The notes: generated by a model from the letters alone, not told the origin. Counted from the first letter of the stretch, positions 40,145 to 53,318 are shown. The stretch: 64,000 nt of DNA from Enterococcus mediterraneensis (GCF_900604485.1 NZ_UWOP01000001.1:5001-69000), one strand, 5' to 3'. Program-made: numbers and translations.

Positions 40145-40993
40145 TTATTGGGCGGAAATTGCGATACCGATCGCTTTTTCGCCTAAGTGTGTACCGATGA
40201 CCGGGCCAAAATGTCCAATCTCGATAGTCGCATCGGGATATTTCTCTTGCAGTTTGGCTTTTTCTTCTTCAGCTACTGCTAGATTGTTCGCGTGGATCAC
40301 ATAAAATTTCGTCGGATGCTGGATCTCTTCGTCTCTTTGTCCAATGATCTCTTCCGCGCGAGCGAAGGCTTTTTTGCTGGAACGGATTTTTTCAAACAAA
40401 ATGATCTTGCCTTTTTGGAAGGTCAGGATAGGCTTGATCTTCAACAATCCGCCGATCAATGCGGCTCCGTTTGTCAGACGGCCGCCTCGGACAAGATTGT
40501 TCAAATCATCTACGATCATATAAGCATAGGTATTGTCTCGGATCACATCGAGATGAGCTAAGATCTCAGACAATGATTTCTGCTCATCATTCATTTGCAG
40601 CGCCGCTTCTACCATATGACCCATCGGCATACTGGTGATCTCTGAATCATATGGAATGATCTCGACACCTTCAATTTCATCTTTGATACCATATAAAGTA
40701 GAGATAAATCCTGAGATACCACCTGAAAGATGGATACTCAAGATCGTATCGTAGCCTTTATCTTTCAGAGAGCCGTACAATCCCAGCACTTCTCCGAGAG
40801 CTGGCTGGGAAGTTGTCGGAAATTCCTTGCTGTTTTTCAATAAAGCGTAAAATTCATCTGCTTCAATATCAGTTCCTTCATTATAGATCGTTCCGTCAAC
40901 AATCACAGGGATAGGAATGGTATATAGATCCTTATGATTTCGAATAGGTTCAGGCAGATAAGCTGAACTGTCAGTTACTACTGCTAACTTCAT
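40145..40993 (-). CDS. DegV-family fatty-acid-binding protein
   Basis: 282 aa. DegV/FakB fold: VVTDSSAYLP at the start, FPTTSQPALGE, the SIHLSGGISGF lipid-head-group site and NNLVRGGRLTNGAALIGGLLKIKPIL. FakB proteins present fatty acids to the kinase FakA for phospholipid synthesis. No FakA in the window. Monocistronic. Confidence 0.88.
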   Translation of the reverse strand: MKLAVVTDSSAYLPEPIRNHKDLYTIPIPVIVDGTIYNEGTDIEADEFYALLKNSKEFPTTSQPALGEVLGLYGSLKDKGYDTILSIHLSGGISGFISTLYGIKDEIEGVEIIPYDSEITSMPMGHMVEAALQMNDEQKSLSEILAHLDVIRDNTYAYMIVDDLNNLVRGGRLTNGAALIGGLLKIKPILTFQKGKIILFEKIRSSKKAFARAEEIIGQRDEEIQHPTKFYVIHANNLAVAEEEKAKLQEKYPDATIEIGHFGPVIGTHLGEKAIGIAISAQ

Positions 40994-41076
40994 CTAGTTT
41001 CCTCGTTTCCAGAATTTTCACAAGTCTATCTTAAATATAGCATAAATGAAAGGTCAATCAAACCAGAAATCGTATC

Positions 41077-42225
41077 TTATTTATTCAAGAACTCGTTGAT
41101 AGCTTTTTTATTCATCTCTTGATCCACCATCAAGACACTTCCTGCATCCCAAGTATTCCCGTAACTCCAGGAATCTTCCACCGGAACAGTTAAGCGATCG
41201 ATGCCTCCAGCCCCTTTGGCCATCGACAAAGAATTTTTAAGTAGGAAACTCATTGGTAAATCAGTAGCGGCATAGCCCATCACTTTTCCTGCAGCATACG
41301 GCAGTTTTGCTAAAGCGATTGGATTTTTCAATTCACTGAAAATCGCGTTCATCACTTGTTGTTGTCTGCGAACCCGTCCAAAGTCGCCTTCTTCATCCAT
41401 CCGGAAACGTGCATATTGTAAAAGTGTCAAACCGTCCATCTTTTGCGGTCCTTTTTTAATAGGGACTTCTAAGTTTTTGCTCATATCCTTTTCTGCGGTG
41501 ATCTGAACACCTCCAGGAAATAACGTGTCAATGACCTTTTCAAAGGATTTGAAATCTACGATCGTATAATATTTTGTTTCGATGCCAAAGTTTTGAGCCA
41601 ACGTTTTACGAACCAGTTCTGCTCCCCCATATGCATAGGCGGCGTTCAGTTTATTATTCCCTACACCTGGGATCTCCACGTAAGTATCCCGCATGAAAGA
41701 TAATAATTTTGGTTTTTTGCTGGGACCGTCTAATTGTAAAACCATAACGGTATCTGCCCGCGCGTTTTCACCTTCTCGGCTATCGCTTCCCAGCAAAAGG
41801 ATATTACTGGCACCATCTTGTGATTTAAATCCGTTGAAGGTCTCAGACTCGCCGTCAGATATGGTTTGGTCTTTGTCAGCGACCATTTTTCCTGCGGCAA
41901 AAGAGACACCGGAATAAATAACTAGTATCAAAATGATCTTTATGATCCAGCCAAGAATTAGATGTTTCTTTCTTTTCTTTGGTTTCTTGGGTTTCTTTTG
42001 TTTTTTCCAGCCTGTTTGTTGCGGCTGCGGCGGAGTTTGCTGGTAATGATACTCTGGTTCTCTTCTCTCATCTGTTGTAAATGACTCGTCAAAGCTGTTA
42101 TCAAATTCATTATCCTGTGATTTTTGTGTTTTTTGCTCATGAGGATTGATTTCTTTGCGAGCAAAGATATTCTTTTTCTCTTTTGATTCTTCGTGAATAT
42201 GCTTGTAGCGATCCATCCGACCCAT
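41077..42225 (-). CDS. LytR-CpsA-Psr family cell-wall polymer ligase
   Basis: 382 aa. A charged cytoplasmic N-terminus (about 1-90, Lys- and Gln-rich) is followed by one membrane helix (about 92-112). The LCP domain follows, with ILLLGSDSREGENARADTVMV, SFMRDTYVEIPG and LLQYARFRMDEEGDFGRVRRQQQ. It attaches teichoic acid or capsular polymers to peptidoglycan from lipid carriers. ATG 42225 has GGAGG seven bases upstream. It lies after the aro operon but behind its own terminator gap. Confidence 0.88.
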   Translation of the reverse strand: MGRMDRYKHIHEESKEKKNIFARKEINPHEQKTQKSQDNEFDNSFDESFTTDERREPEYHYQQTPPQPQQTGWKKQKKPKKPKKRKKHLILGWIIKIILILVIYSGVSFAAGKMVADKDQTISDGESETFNGFKSQDGASNILLLGSDSREGENARADTVMVLQLDGPSKKPKLLSFMRDTYVEIPGVGNNKLNAAYAYGGAELVRKTLAQNFGIETKYYTIVDFKSFEKVIDTLFPGGVQITAEKDMSKNLEVPIKKGPQKMDGLTLLQYARFRMDEEGDFGRVRRQQQVMNAIFSELKNPIALAKLPYAAGKVMGYAATDLPMSFLLKNSLSMAKGAGGIDRLTVPVEDSWSYGNTWDAGSVLMVDQEMNKKAINEFLNK

Positions 42226-42275
42226 GCAGTTGACCTCCAAATTTCTCATACATTTTCATTCTTAGGATAACGTAG

Positions 42276-42318
42276 CAGAAAAATAAAGAAAGAACTTCTT
42301 AAAAAATTTAAGAAATTC
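42276..42318 (-). terminator. Terminator of the aro operon
   Basis: GAATTTCTTAAA pairs TTTAAGAAGTTC (near-perfect) and is followed by a T-rich run on the minus strand, just after pheA. Confidence 0.65.
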
Positions 42319-42339
42319 CTATTTTTTATTTAATTAAAA

Positions 42340-43152
42340 TCACGCATATGTCTTCACTGGATAACTGCCTAAAAGATGGATTTCTCCTCCCAACAGTTCG
42401 ATCTCAGCGATCGCATGGTAGACAAGCTGAATCGGTCGATCCAAAAGCAAGTCGATCACAAAGAAATATTCTCCCAAACTGGTCTTCAACGGACGAGATT
42501 CTATCTTGCTCAGATTGATCTCCCGCCAGCCGAATGCCGCCAACATTTTGTGGAGCATACCGGGTTTATTAGAGGGCAGTGTCAAGATCAAACTCATTTT
42601 TTCTGGAACTTTCCCCTCTTCTTTTTCTTTGCTGATCAGCCAAAAACGGGTCTGGTTCCAAGGGTTGTCTTGGATATTTTCTGCTAATGTCCGCAATTGA
42701 AAATGTTGCGCGGTCTCTTTTGAAGCAATCGCCGCGACGGCTTCTTCCGGGTGGTTAGCGACATATTCAGCTGCCGCAGTGGTAGAGGGCATCGGCATCA
42801 GCTGGGCTTGAGGATAATGGGTTTCAATGAAGTTACGAGATTGCGCCAATGCCTGCGGATGAGAAAAAATCATGGTGATATCTTCTCGTTCATTGATCAA
42901 AAACTGTTGCTGGATCGGCAAAATAATCTCGCTGTTGACAGTCAGATCAGGTTCTTGAGAAAGAATGTCAATGGTGCTATGGACGGAACCTTCTAAAGAA
43001 TTTTCGATGGGAACGATCGCCGCGTGGACATCATCTTTCAAAACGGCTTTCAGACAATCGGGGATCGAGGAAAAAGCAACAAGTTCTCCGCTGATTTTTT
43101 TGGCTGCTTGATGGGTAAATGAACTTTCAGGACCTAAATAACCGATTTTCAT
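42340..43152 (-). CDS. pheA: Prephenate dehydratase
   Basis: 270 aa. Converts prephenate to phenylpyruvate for phenylalanine. GYLGPESSFTHQAA starts the catalytic domain, and the TR motif NQTRFWLI closes it near residue 170. An ACT domain with SKIESRPLK (about 190-265) gives Phe feedback. The start is ATG 43152 rather than the TTG two codons upstream; AAGGATGG precedes. Last gene of the aro operon, overlapping none but four bases from aroK. Confidence 0.93.
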   Translation of the reverse strand: MKIGYLGPESSFTHQAAKKISGELVAFSSIPDCLKAVLKDDVHAAIVPIENSLEGSVHSTIDILSQEPDLTVNSEIILPIQQQFLINEREDITMIFSHPQALAQSRNFIETHYPQAQLMPMPSTTAAAEYVANHPEEAVAAIASKETAQHFQLRTLAENIQDNPWNQTRFWLISKEKEEGKVPEKMSLILTLPSNKPGMLHKMLAAFGWREINLSKIESRPLKTSLGEYFFVIDLLLDRPIQLVYHAIAEIELLGGEIHLLGSYPVKTYA

Positions 43153-43154
43153 CT

Positions 43155-46042
<2,888 letters not shown>

Positions 46043-46100
46043 AAAAAGCGCCTCCTAGTATTTTTCGTGATTTTCTAATGAATCGATGGGTGTAACAATG

Positions 46101-47264
46101 TTAGTAGTTTTTCAGGTATTCCCGATAATCAGCGACAGCTTCTTGCAATTCGTCAAAGGAATCACTGGAGAATTTTTGCAAGATCTCTGAAGCGAGCACA
46201 GTAGCTACGACATTTTCAGCGACGACACTAGCGGCCGGTACCGCGGTACTGTCAGAGCGTTCTACACTGGCTTTGTAAGGTTCTTTAGTGTCAATGTCGA
46301 CACTTTGCAGCGGCTTGTACAATGTCGGGATCGGCTTCATCACACCTCGGACAACGATTGGCTGGCCATTTGTCATGCCGCCTTCAAAACCGCCCAGATT
46401 ATTACTGCGGCGAGTATAGCCGTCTTCATCCCATAAAATCTCATCCATGACTTTGGAGCCTGGCAATGAAGCTAAGGTGAAGCCTGCACCAAATTCCACA
46501 CCTTTGAAGGCATTGATGCTGACAACCGCTTGGGCGATCTTTGCATCCAGTTTTCGATCCCATTGGACGTAACTGCCTAACCCAGCCGGCACGCCGCCAA
46601 CGACGACTTCCACTACACCGCCGATCGTATCGCCGTTTTTCTTAGTGGTATCGATCAGATCCTTCATGGCTTGTTCGACTGTTGGATCAACGACACGAAC
46701 TTCTGAAGCGTTGGATTTTTCTTTGATCTCTTGGATCGTCAACTCATCAGGTAATTGGACCGTGATCCCTCCTAGTTCAGTCACGTGGCCGGCAACAATG
46801 ATCCCCAGATGGGAAAGCAGTTGTTTTGCCACTGCGCCGATTGCTACCCGCATCGTCGTTTCTCTGGCAGAAGAACGTTCCAACACATTGCGGAGGTCGT
46901 CATGATGATATTTCATCCCACCGACTAAATCAGCGTGACCAGGACGAGGTCGAGCGACCCGACGCAGTTTTTGATCTTTTTCAGGAACTTCGGCTACGGA
47001 CATGACGGTCGTCCAATTTTTCCAGTCTTTATTTTCAACGATCAATGTGACGGGCGAGCCCAATGTTTTTCCATGACGAACGCCGGATGTGATCCGGACT
47101 TGGTCTTTTTCGATTTTCATCCGACCACCGCGACCGTATCCTGTTTGTCTGCGGGCCAATTCATGATTGATATCGGCTACCGATAAAGGCATTCCTGCCG
47201 GCAGTCCTTCGATGATGGCGGTCAATTCCGGTCCGTGAGACTCGCCGGCTGTAAAATAACGCAC
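46101..47264 (-). CDS. aroC: Chorismate synthase
   Basis: 387 aa. Signatures [29 protein letters not shown] and [17 protein letters not shown], with the flavin/substrate-binding [12 protein letters not shown]. Starts with GTG 47264, seven bases after GGAGGG, one base after the aroB stop. Uses reduced FMN to form chorismate. Confidence 0.96.
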   Translation of the reverse strand: MRYFTAGESHGPELTAIIEGLPAGMPLSVADINHELARRQTGYGRGGRMKIEKDQVRITSGVRHGKTLGSPVTLIVENKDWKNWTTVMSVAEVPEKDQKLRRVARPRPGHADLVGGMKYHHDDLRNVLERSSARETTMRVAIGAVAKQLLSHLGIIVAGHVTELGGITVQLPDELTIQEIKEKSNASEVRVVDPTVEQAMKDLIDTTKKNGDTIGGVVEVVVGGVPAGLGSYVQWDRKLDAKIAQAVVSINAFKGVEFGAGFTLASLPGSKVMDEILWDEDGYTRRSNNLGGFEGGMTNGQPIVVRGVMKPIPTLYKPLQSVDIDTKEPYKASVERSDSTAVPAASVVAENVVATVLASEILQKFSSDSFDELQEAVADYREYLKNY

Positions 47265-47265
47265 A

Positions 47266-48333
47266 TCAATTCCCTCCTTCTAAATATTCTTTGATGGTCT
47301 CGATCGGGATAGCGACGATTTTCGCTTCACCGATCGTTTCTAATAAAATGATTTTTAAATGAGTGCCACGAGCTTTTTTATCGTGAGTGATAGCTTCAAA
47401 CAATTTTTTCGAATCCCAATTTGGATAACTGATAGGTAAATGGAATTTTTCGATCAACTGGATCAGTTCTTCGGTACTGCCTTTTGGTGATAAACCGATC
47501 GCTTCGGCATGACGGTTGATGGCTACCATTCCGATCGCGACACCTTCACCGTGACTGATATTGCCATAGCCGGCAGTATTTTCGATAGCGTGTCCGATAG
47601 TATGACCAAAATTCAAGATCAAACGATTGCCTTGATCGAATTCGTCTTCTTCCACAACTTTCCGTTTGACTTCTAAAGCAGCAGTGATAACTTTTTCCGC
47701 ATGTTCCAACAAATTATTTTCGTCCTTTAAGGAAACCAGGAAACGCCAAAGCTCAGGATCAGCGATCGCCGCGGATTTGATGATCTCAGCGATGCCTTCA
47801 CGGATCCGGCGTACATCTAACGTTTGTAGCACTTCCGGATCGATCAACACGCTGTCTGGTTGGCTGAATGTCCCTACCAGATTTTTAGCTTTGGCAGTAT
47901 TGACGGCAGTTTTACCGCCAATACTGGAATCTACCTGCGCCAAAAGCGAAGTAGGAACTTGCAGAAAATGGATCCCCCGCATGTAGGTGGATGCGACGTA
48001 ACCGGCTAGATCACCGATCACGCCTCCTCCTAAAGCCAAGATCCCATCACTGCGGGTGAAGCCTTCATCTGCTAAAAAGTCATACAATTCAGCGGCTTGT
48101 TGCAGTGATTTGCTTTTTTCTCCTGCCGGAACTACTTTGAGAACTGCTTGGAACCCAGCTTCTGTCAATTGTTCCAACACTTTTTCAGCGTATAAAGGTG
48201 CAACGTTGGTGTCGGTGATGACAGCGATCTTTTGGGGTGTCCAAACTTCTCTTGCCCATTCACCGATGTGCTGCAAAGCTCCTTTTTGGATGGTGATAGT
48301 GTAATGATGGTCTGCTAAATTGACTGTAAGCAT
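47266..48333 (-). CDS. aroB: 3-dehydroquinate synthase
   Basis: 355 aa. NAD- and metal-dependent ring closure of DAHP. Signatures [42 protein letters not shown] and the metal histidines [11 protein letters not shown] and HGEGVAIGM. The ribosome site is weak (AAGAAGTGATC). Third aro gene. Confidence 0.96.
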   Translation of the reverse strand: MLTVNLADHHYTITIQKGALQHIGEWAREVWTPQKIAVITDTNVAPLYAEKVLEQLTEAGFQAVLKVVPAGEKSKSLQQAAELYDFLADEGFTRSDGILALGGGVIGDLAGYVASTYMRGIHFLQVPTSLLAQVDSSIGGKTAVNTAKAKNLVGTFSQPDSVLIDPEVLQTLDVRRIREGIAEIIKSAAIADPELWRFLVSLKDENNLLEHAEKVITAALEVKRKVVEEDEFDQGNRLILNFGHTIGHAIENTAGYGNISHGEGVAIGMVAINRHAEAIGLSPKGSTEELIQLIEKFHLPISYPNWDSKKLFEAITHDKKARGTHLKIILLETIGEAKIVAIPIETIKEYLEGGN

Positions 48334-48359
48334 GTGATCACTTCTTTCATCTGCTTGGA

Positions 48360-49385
48360 TTATTTGTCCAATGCTTTGATTTCTTGCATTGCGTTGACTA
48401 AAATATCGACTTCCGCCATCATTCTCATGTAGGTTTTTTCATTCAATGATTGAGGACCGTCAGACCATGCGTTGGCTGGATCTGGGTGGATCTCAACGAT
48501 CATTCCATCGGCACCGCTGGCAACTCCTGCACGAGCCATTGGGGGAACAAGATCCCAAATACCAGTACCATGGCTAGGATCGACGATCACTGGGAAGTGG
48601 CTCAATTTTTTGATCAATGGAACGGCACTTAGATCGAATGTGTTGCGAGTAGCTGTTTCGTAAGTCCGAATCCCGCGTTCGATGAAGATCACTGGTGATT
48701 TGTCTTGAACGGCGATGTATTCAGCAGCATTCAACCATTCGTCGATCGTACCGGAGATTCCTCGTTTCAAGCCGATTGGTTTGCCGGTTTTGCCGACTGC
48801 TGATAATAATTTGAAGTTTTGCATGTTGCGGGCACCGATTTGTAAGATGTCGCTGTATTCTGCCACCATATCGATATGGCCTTCATCCATGACTTCTGTG
48901 ATGACTTTCATACCGAATTCATCTGCTGCTTGGCGGATGTATTTCAGACCTTCTTCTTCAAGACCTTGGAAAGCGTAAGGTGAAGTACGTGGTTTGAAGG
49001 CGCCGCCGCGTAAGATTTTCGCACCGCCGGCTTTTGCCATCCGAGCACATTCGCGGATTTGGTCTAATCCTTCAATAGAACAAGGACCTGCCATCGTAAC
49101 GAAAGAACCGTCACCGATTTTCACGCCGTCTACATCAACGACTGTGTTTCCTGGGTGGAATTCTCGTGAAGTCAATTTGTAAGTTTTAGAGATCTTAACA
49201 GTATTTTCGACACCTTCCAAGCTGTTGAAGGCTACGTCTTGCATGCCGCGAGTATCGCCTTTCAATCCGATCACGATATGTTCTGTCCCTTGATCGACGT
49301 TAACATCTAATCCTTCTTTTTTGATCCGTTCGATCACTTGTTTCACTTGTTCTTTAGTGGCATTTTTCTTCATAATAACTATCAT
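48360..49385 (-). CDS. aroF: DAHP synthase, type I-beta
   Basis: 341 aa. First step of the shikimate pathway. The N-terminal 70 residues form the ferredoxin-like regulatory domain seen in Thermotoga and Listeria type enzymes. The barrel has [24 protein letters not shown] and DPSHGTG. Start 49385 follows AGGAAG; ATG 49373, four codons on, is an alternative. Likely feedback controlled through the N-terminal domain. Confidence 0.93.
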   Translation of the reverse strand: MIVIMKKNATKEQVKQVIERIKKEGLDVNVDQGTEHIVIGLKGDTRGMQDVAFNSLEGVENTVKISKTYKLTSREFHPGNTVVDVDGVKIGDGSFVTMAGPCSIEGLDQIRECARMAKAGGAKILRGGAFKPRTSPYAFQGLEEEGLKYIRQAADEFGMKVITEVMDEGHIDMVAEYSDILQIGARNMQNFKLLSAVGKTGKPIGLKRGISGTIDEWLNAAEYIAVQDKSPVIFIERGIRTYETATRNTFDLSAVPLIKKLSHFPVIVDPSHGTGIWDLVPPMARAGVASGADGMIVEIHPDPANAWSDGPQSLNEKTYMRMMAEVDILVNAMQEIKALDK

Positions 49386-49417
49386 AATTTCTTCCTACTC
49401 TCTTTTTTCTCTTTATT

Positions 49418-50281
49418 TTATTTTAAATCGATCAATGGTTTGATTTTTTCGACAGGCATTTTTTCTCCTGTCCATAGTTCAAAGGCGGCCGCTCCTTGAT
49501 ACAGCAGCATGCCCAATCCATCGATCGTCTTCAACCCTTTATTTTTAGCAAGTTTCAATAATTTTGTCTGCCGCGGATTATAAACGATATCGCAAACAGT
49601 CAGCTCGTCATTTGCAGAAGTCAGATCTTCTACTGGCGAAAGATCTTCAGCAGGTTTCATTCCCAACTTCGTTCCATTGACTAAGAGGACGCTGGTTTCT
49701 AAAGCTTTTTCCATCGCTGAATGATCAGCAAGGTCTTCCAATGTGATCTCACAGCCGGTTTGACGGCTGATATCCATGAGCTTTTCTCGTTTTTGCTCAA
49801 AGAATGAGCTTTTCCGATTGAAAACATGAATTTTTTTGACCCCGTCCAATGCAGCCTGGACGGTGATGGCGGTAGCCGCGCCGCCGCTGCCGATGATAAT
49901 GATCTCTTTATCGATCACGGAAAGTCCGGCGTCGGTTAAACTTGCCATAAAACCGATCCCGTCTGTATTGTGGCCGATCAGTTTGCCGTGGTGATTGACC
50001 ACGGTATTGATGGCGCCGATCAGTCGCGCCGCTTCGCTGAGTTCATCCATCATGGGTAATGCCGCCGTTTTATGAGGCATTGAAAGATTGACCCCCAGCA
50101 TCTGCAGCGTGCGAACCGCTTCGATACTTGTTTTCAGATTTTCTGGCTCGACGTCAAAAGCTAAATATCTGGCATCGATATTTTTTTCTTTAAATGCTGT
50201 ATTGTGCAGCAATGGTGAAATGCTGTGACCAGCAGGTTTAGCAAACAACCCTGCCAATCGTGTCTGACCAGTAATTTCCAT
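49418..50281 (-). CDS. aroE: Shikimate dehydrogenase
   Basis: 287 aa. SISPLLHNTAF and NLSMPHKTAALP (catalytic Lys) form the shikimate site; IIIGSGGAATAI near residue 130 binds NADP. AAGGGGAG precedes the ATG. First gene of the aro operon and the one directly behind the attenuator leader. Confidence 0.95.
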   Translation of the reverse strand: MEITGQTRLAGLFAKPAGHSISPLLHNTAFKEKNIDARYLAFDVEPENLKTSIEAVRTLQMLGVNLSMPHKTAALPMMDELSEAARLIGAINTVVNHHGKLIGHNTDGIGFMASLTDAGLSVIDKEIIIIGSGGAATAITVQAALDGVKKIHVFNRKSSFFEQKREKLMDISRQTGCEITLEDLADHSAMEKALETSVLLVNGTKLGMKPAEDLSPVEDLTSANDELTVCDIVYNPRQTKLLKLAKNKGLKTIDGLGMLLYQGAAAFELWTGEKMPVEKIKPLIDLK

Positions 50282-50321
50282 TTTACTCCCCTTCCATCTG
50301 ACTTACTCCAGCCTAGCCAAC

Positions 50322-50368
50322 AAAAAAAGATGTTCACTGTAAACATTCCATCTACAGTGAACATCTTT
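50322..50368 (-). terminator. Strong terminator at the end of the aro leader
   Basis: AAGATGTTCACTGTA pairs perfectly with TACAGTGAACATCTT, then seven T, 40 bases before aroE. It is a second terminator after the attenuator's own, so read-through needs both to be overcome. Confidence 0.85.
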
Positions 50369-50389
50369 TAAAGAACCCTAAAAAGGTTC

Positions 50390-50510
50390 GGTAAAATAAA
50401 ATAGCCACTATAGATTTCTTATCTACGTGGCTGTAAGTCGTGTCAAAAATCTCTAGCCATCATAGATACAAACTTGACTGTTTGTATCCATGAAATTCAT
50501 GAATACAAAC
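50390..50510 (-). promoter_or_regulatory. Aro operon attenuator: competing hairpins plus first terminator
   Basis: Minus strand: segment 1 (50510-50498) pairs segment 2 (50492-50480) over 13 bases. Segment 2 also pairs segment 3 (50473-50462) over 12 bases. Terminator arms AGCCACGTAGAT (50432-50421) and ATCTATAGTGGCT close at 50403, followed by ATTTTATTTT. TGGCT (50459-50455), just after segment 3, can pair AGCCA of the terminator as antiterminator. Confidence 0.7.
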
Positions 50511-50566
50511 TATCTAAAATAGCTAAAGTAATAATTATTCAGTTGTGAGTGTTTTTGTAAATTCAT
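50510..50566 (-). CDS. Tyr/Phe-rich leader peptide of the aro operon (18 aa)
   Basis: MNLQKHSQLNNYYFSYFR: five of the last seven residues are Tyr or Phe. GGAGCG lies six bases before the ATG. The stop lies at the start of attenuator segment 1. A ribosome waiting for charged Tyr/Phe-tRNA would change which hairpin forms. This is classic evidence of attenuation. Confidence 0.75.
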   Translation of the reverse strand: MNLQKHSQLNNYYFSYFR

Positions 50567-50600
50567 AAGAATCGCTCCGAACTGATTTAAGATTACGTTT

Positions 50601-50629
50601 AGTATAGACATCAAGTATATATCTGTCAA
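50601..50629 (-). promoter_or_regulatory. Sigma-A promoter of the aro operon
   Basis: TTGACA (50629-50624), a 17-base spacer and TATACT (50606-50601) on the minus strand: near-consensus. About 35 bases before the leader peptide. Confidence 0.85.
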
Positions 50630-50665
50630 TCGTTTTTGAAAACTTTTTTAAATTTTCCAGATTAT

Positions 50666-51430
50666 TTACAAATCTTCTTCGAAAAACAGCAGCAAATCAT
50701 GAAGTGTCAACCGGGATTTTTCTTCTGCGTTCAGGTCTTTGACGATCTGACCTTTTTGCAGCAGAATCAGACGGTTTCCGTAGTTCAGCGCGTCTTCCAT
50801 CCGGTGAGTGATCATCATACAGGTCAACTGCTGTTCCGCAACTTTTGCCGCTGTGATGGCCATCAGCTGTTTAGAAGTTTTAGGATCTAGGGCTGCGGTG
50901 TGTTCATCCAACAAAAGCAGTTGAGGCGGCCGGATCGTCGCCATCAGCAAACTTAACGCTTGCCGCTGCCCGCCGGAAAGATTACCGGTAGGAACATCCA
51001 AATGATTTTCTAAGCCGTTGCCGATCTGGCGGCACAGTTCAAAATATTCTTCTTTTTTTTCTGCGATTTTACGATTACGCAATCCTCGCTTCAGCCCCCG
51101 TTTTTCTGCCAAAAGCAGATTTTCAGCGACAGTCATCCGTGGTGCTGTCCCCATTTTCGGGTCTTGAAAGACGCGGGAGATGGACACTGCCCGTTTTTCT
51201 TCGGAATCTTTTGTGACATCTGTGCCGTTGATTTTGATCGTTCCTTGGCTTACGGGCATCGTGCCGGACACGACGTTGAACAAAGTACTTTTACCAGCAC
51301 CATTTCCCCCTAAAACAGTTACAAAATCTCCGGATTCCAATGTTAGATCCACGTGGTTCAAAAGCGTTTTGCGCTCGTTGATGCCGTTATTGATTACTTT
51401 AGAGACATTTTTGATTTCTAAGACACTCAT
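50666..51430 (-). CDS. ABC importer ATP-binding protein (TrpZ-like)
   Basis: 254 aa. Walker A GGNGAGKST, signature LSGGQRQALSLLMA, Walker B LLLLDEHTAALDP (His after Glu, as in this family). Third gene of a trpXYZ-like operon. No strong terminator is seen between its stop and the aro promoter. Confidence 0.88.
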   Translation of the reverse strand: MSVLEIKNVSKVINNGINERKTLLNHVDLTLESGDFVTVLGGNGAGKSTLFNVVSGTMPVSQGTIKINGTDVTKDSEEKRAVSISRVFQDPKMGTAPRMTVAENLLLAEKRGLKRGLRNRKIAEKKEEYFELCRQIGNGLENHLDVPTGNLSGGQRQALSLLMATIRPPQLLLLDEHTAALDPKTSKQLMAITAAKVAEQQLTCMMITHRMEDALNYGNRLILLQKGQIVKDLNAEEKSRLTLHDLLLFFEEDL

Positions 51431-52314
51431 TTTGTCTCCTCCTTTTCAAGGCCTGTCTTCAGATTCAACGCGCTTTTTAAACGCGGGATCATCAAACAGA
51501 TCGCTAAGATTCCTGATGAGATGATTTTCAGATAGGTGGTGTCCAGTCCAGCCCAGATGATCGCAAAAATCAATAATTGATAGATGATACTGCCGACTAC
51601 GACTGCTACCAGCCGTTCAGCAAAGGTCAATTCGCCGTACAGCACTTCACCAATGATGATAGATGCCAACCCGATCACGATGACTCCGATCCCTTTGGAA
51701 ACATCTGCGTAACCGTCATTTTGCGAGATCAATGCGCCGGATAACGCGATGACACCGTTGGAAAGTGTCAATCCTAAAATTTTCATACGATCCGTTTTGA
51801 TCCCCATCGAACGGGCCATTTCTTCATTATCCCCTGTTGCGATGTAGGCTTGCCCCAATTCTGTATAGAAGAACAACAATAATAATCCAATCGTAATGAT
51901 CACAGCTGCCAGTCCTAATAGCACGATATCGAAATAATTCGGCAGGTGCAGACCTTGAAAAATATCTTGAATCCGAGGGAAATTCCGCAGACCTTTATTG
52001 GGACTTTGCATGACGAACAAAATAACCGAGTTCAATCCTGACATAACTAAGATCCCAGCTAAGATCACGGGGATCTTGCCTTTAGTAAATAATAATCCAG
52101 TGACTAAACCGGCGGCCATGCCCGCCAAGACTCCTAAAATCGTTGCTAAGATCGGATGGATCCCACTGGTGATGGCAGTAACACAGACTGCTCCTCCCAG
52201 CGGAAAAGAACCTTCCGTTGTCATATCGGGAAAATTCAAGATTCGATATGTCATAAAAATACCCAGTCCAAGTAAGGACCATAACAATCCTTGACCAATC
52301 GTTGAAACGATCAT
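51427..52314 (-). CDS. ABC importer permease (TrpY-like)
   Basis: 295 aa, eight or so helices. Belongs to the BPD_transp_2-type permeases (GIFMTYRILNFPDMTTEGSFPLGGAV; ATGDNEEMARSMGI). Overlaps both neighbours by four bases, so translationally coupled. The permease family includes nucleoside and branched-chain amino-acid importers. Trp as substrate is inferred from the leader peptide and the TrpX pairing. Confidence 0.88.
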   Translation of the reverse strand: MIVSTIGQGLLWSLLGLGIFMTYRILNFPDMTTEGSFPLGGAVCVTAITSGIHPILATILGVLAGMAAGLVTGLLFTKGKIPVILAGILVMSGLNSVILFVMQSPNKGLRNFPRIQDIFQGLHLPNYFDIVLLGLAAVIITIGLLLLFFYTELGQAYIATGDNEEMARSMGIKTDRMKILGLTLSNGVIALSGALISQNDGYADVSKGIGVIVIGLASIIIGEVLYGELTFAERLVAVVVGSIIYQLLIFAIIWAGLDTTYLKIISSGILAICLMIPRLKSALNLKTGLEKEETK

Positions 52315-53318
52315 TTTGTTTCCTCCTCTTCTGTTGTTACGAATTTCGCGTTTTGTTTGTCTGTCAGATCAACATTGAAGCGTTCAGCTTGTTCTTTGTT
52401 AATGATCGTGTCGCCGTCTTTGAAAGTATAGATCGGTGTGGTTTTCGGTACGGAACTTCCTTTTAAGATCTCCGCAGCTATTTTTCCTGTTTGAATCCCT
52501 AATTCTTTTTGGTTGATCCCGACAGTTGCCAAACCGCCTTGTTGGACCATCGTATCCACAGACGGGATGACTGGTGTGTCATTTTTATCAGCTTCCGACA
52601 TGACGGTTTCCATTGCGCTGGCGATCGTATTGTCCAGAGGGATGTAAATAAAATCAACGGAACGGGAAAGCACTTGAACTGCTTGTGCGATCTCATTAGT
52701 GGAGGCTACCGCTTTTTTTACAGGTTCCATTCCCAGATCTGTGATGGCTTTTTCTGCTTGACTCACTTGATATTTTGAATTGGCTTCAGCGGAGGAATAC
52801 AAGATCCCCACTTTTTTTGCTTTTGGCAATAATTCATGGGCCAACTTGATTTGCGCGGCAACTGGCGGCTGATCGGAAACACCGGTGATATTGCCGCCGG
52901 GTTCTTCATTACTGTCAACAAGTCCGGCACCTACCGGATCAGTGACTGCTCCTAAAACGATCGGCAAGCTGTCTGTGGTGTTTGCCAAAGCTTGCGCCGC
53001 CGGTGTAGCAACTCCGATCAAGACATCTGAGCGGTCTTGCACCAATTGCTGACTCATAGTGTCCAATTTGCTTTGGTCTGCCTGACCATTTTGGAAATTG
53101 ATCTTCAGATTTTTTCCTTCTTCAAATCCGGCTTGTTTTAATCCTTCTTTGATGCCTTCTGTGATTTGATCAAGCGCAGGATGGCTGACGAATTGTAAGA
53201 TCCCTACTGATTTCATTTCAGTTTCTTTTGTTTCCGGCTGTTTTTCAACTATCGCAAAACCGATCAAAATTGCCGCTAAAGCAATGATCGTTGCTAATAA
53301 CCCTTTATTTTTTATCAT
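52311..53318 (-). CDS. ABC importer substrate-binding protein (TrpX-like)
   Basis: 335 aa. ABC_sub_bind fold (VGILQFVSHPALDQITEGIKEGL; ATPAAQALANTT; ILYSSAEANSKYQ). The N-terminal helix (about 5-24) has no lipobox Cys, so it is anchored by a signal-anchor helix rather than lipid. TrpX of streptococci belongs here. The Trp-containing leader in front supports tryptophan or a precursor as ligand. Confidence 0.85.
   Translation of the reverse strand: MIKNKGLLATIIALAAILIGFAIVEKQPETKETEMKSVGILQFVSHPALDQITEGIKEGLKQAGFEEGKNLKINFQNGQADQSKLDTMSQQLVQDRSDVLIGVATPAAQALANTTDSLPIVLGAVTDPVGAGLVDSNEEPGGNITGVSDQPPVAAQIKLAHELLPKAKKVGILYSSAEANSKYQVSQAEKAITDLGMEPVKKAVASTNEIAQAVQVLSRSVDFIYIPLDNTIASAMETVMSEADKNDTPVIPSVDTMVQQGGLATVGINQKELGIQTGKIAAEILKGSSVPKTTPIYTFKDGDTIINKEQAERFNVDLTDKQNAKFVTTEEEETK

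Noticed and set aside
50281-50640. T-box riboswitch before aroE
   Set aside because: No specifier hairpin, no T-box core sequence and no antiterminator bulge; a leader peptide with Tyr/Phe codons explains the hairpins better.
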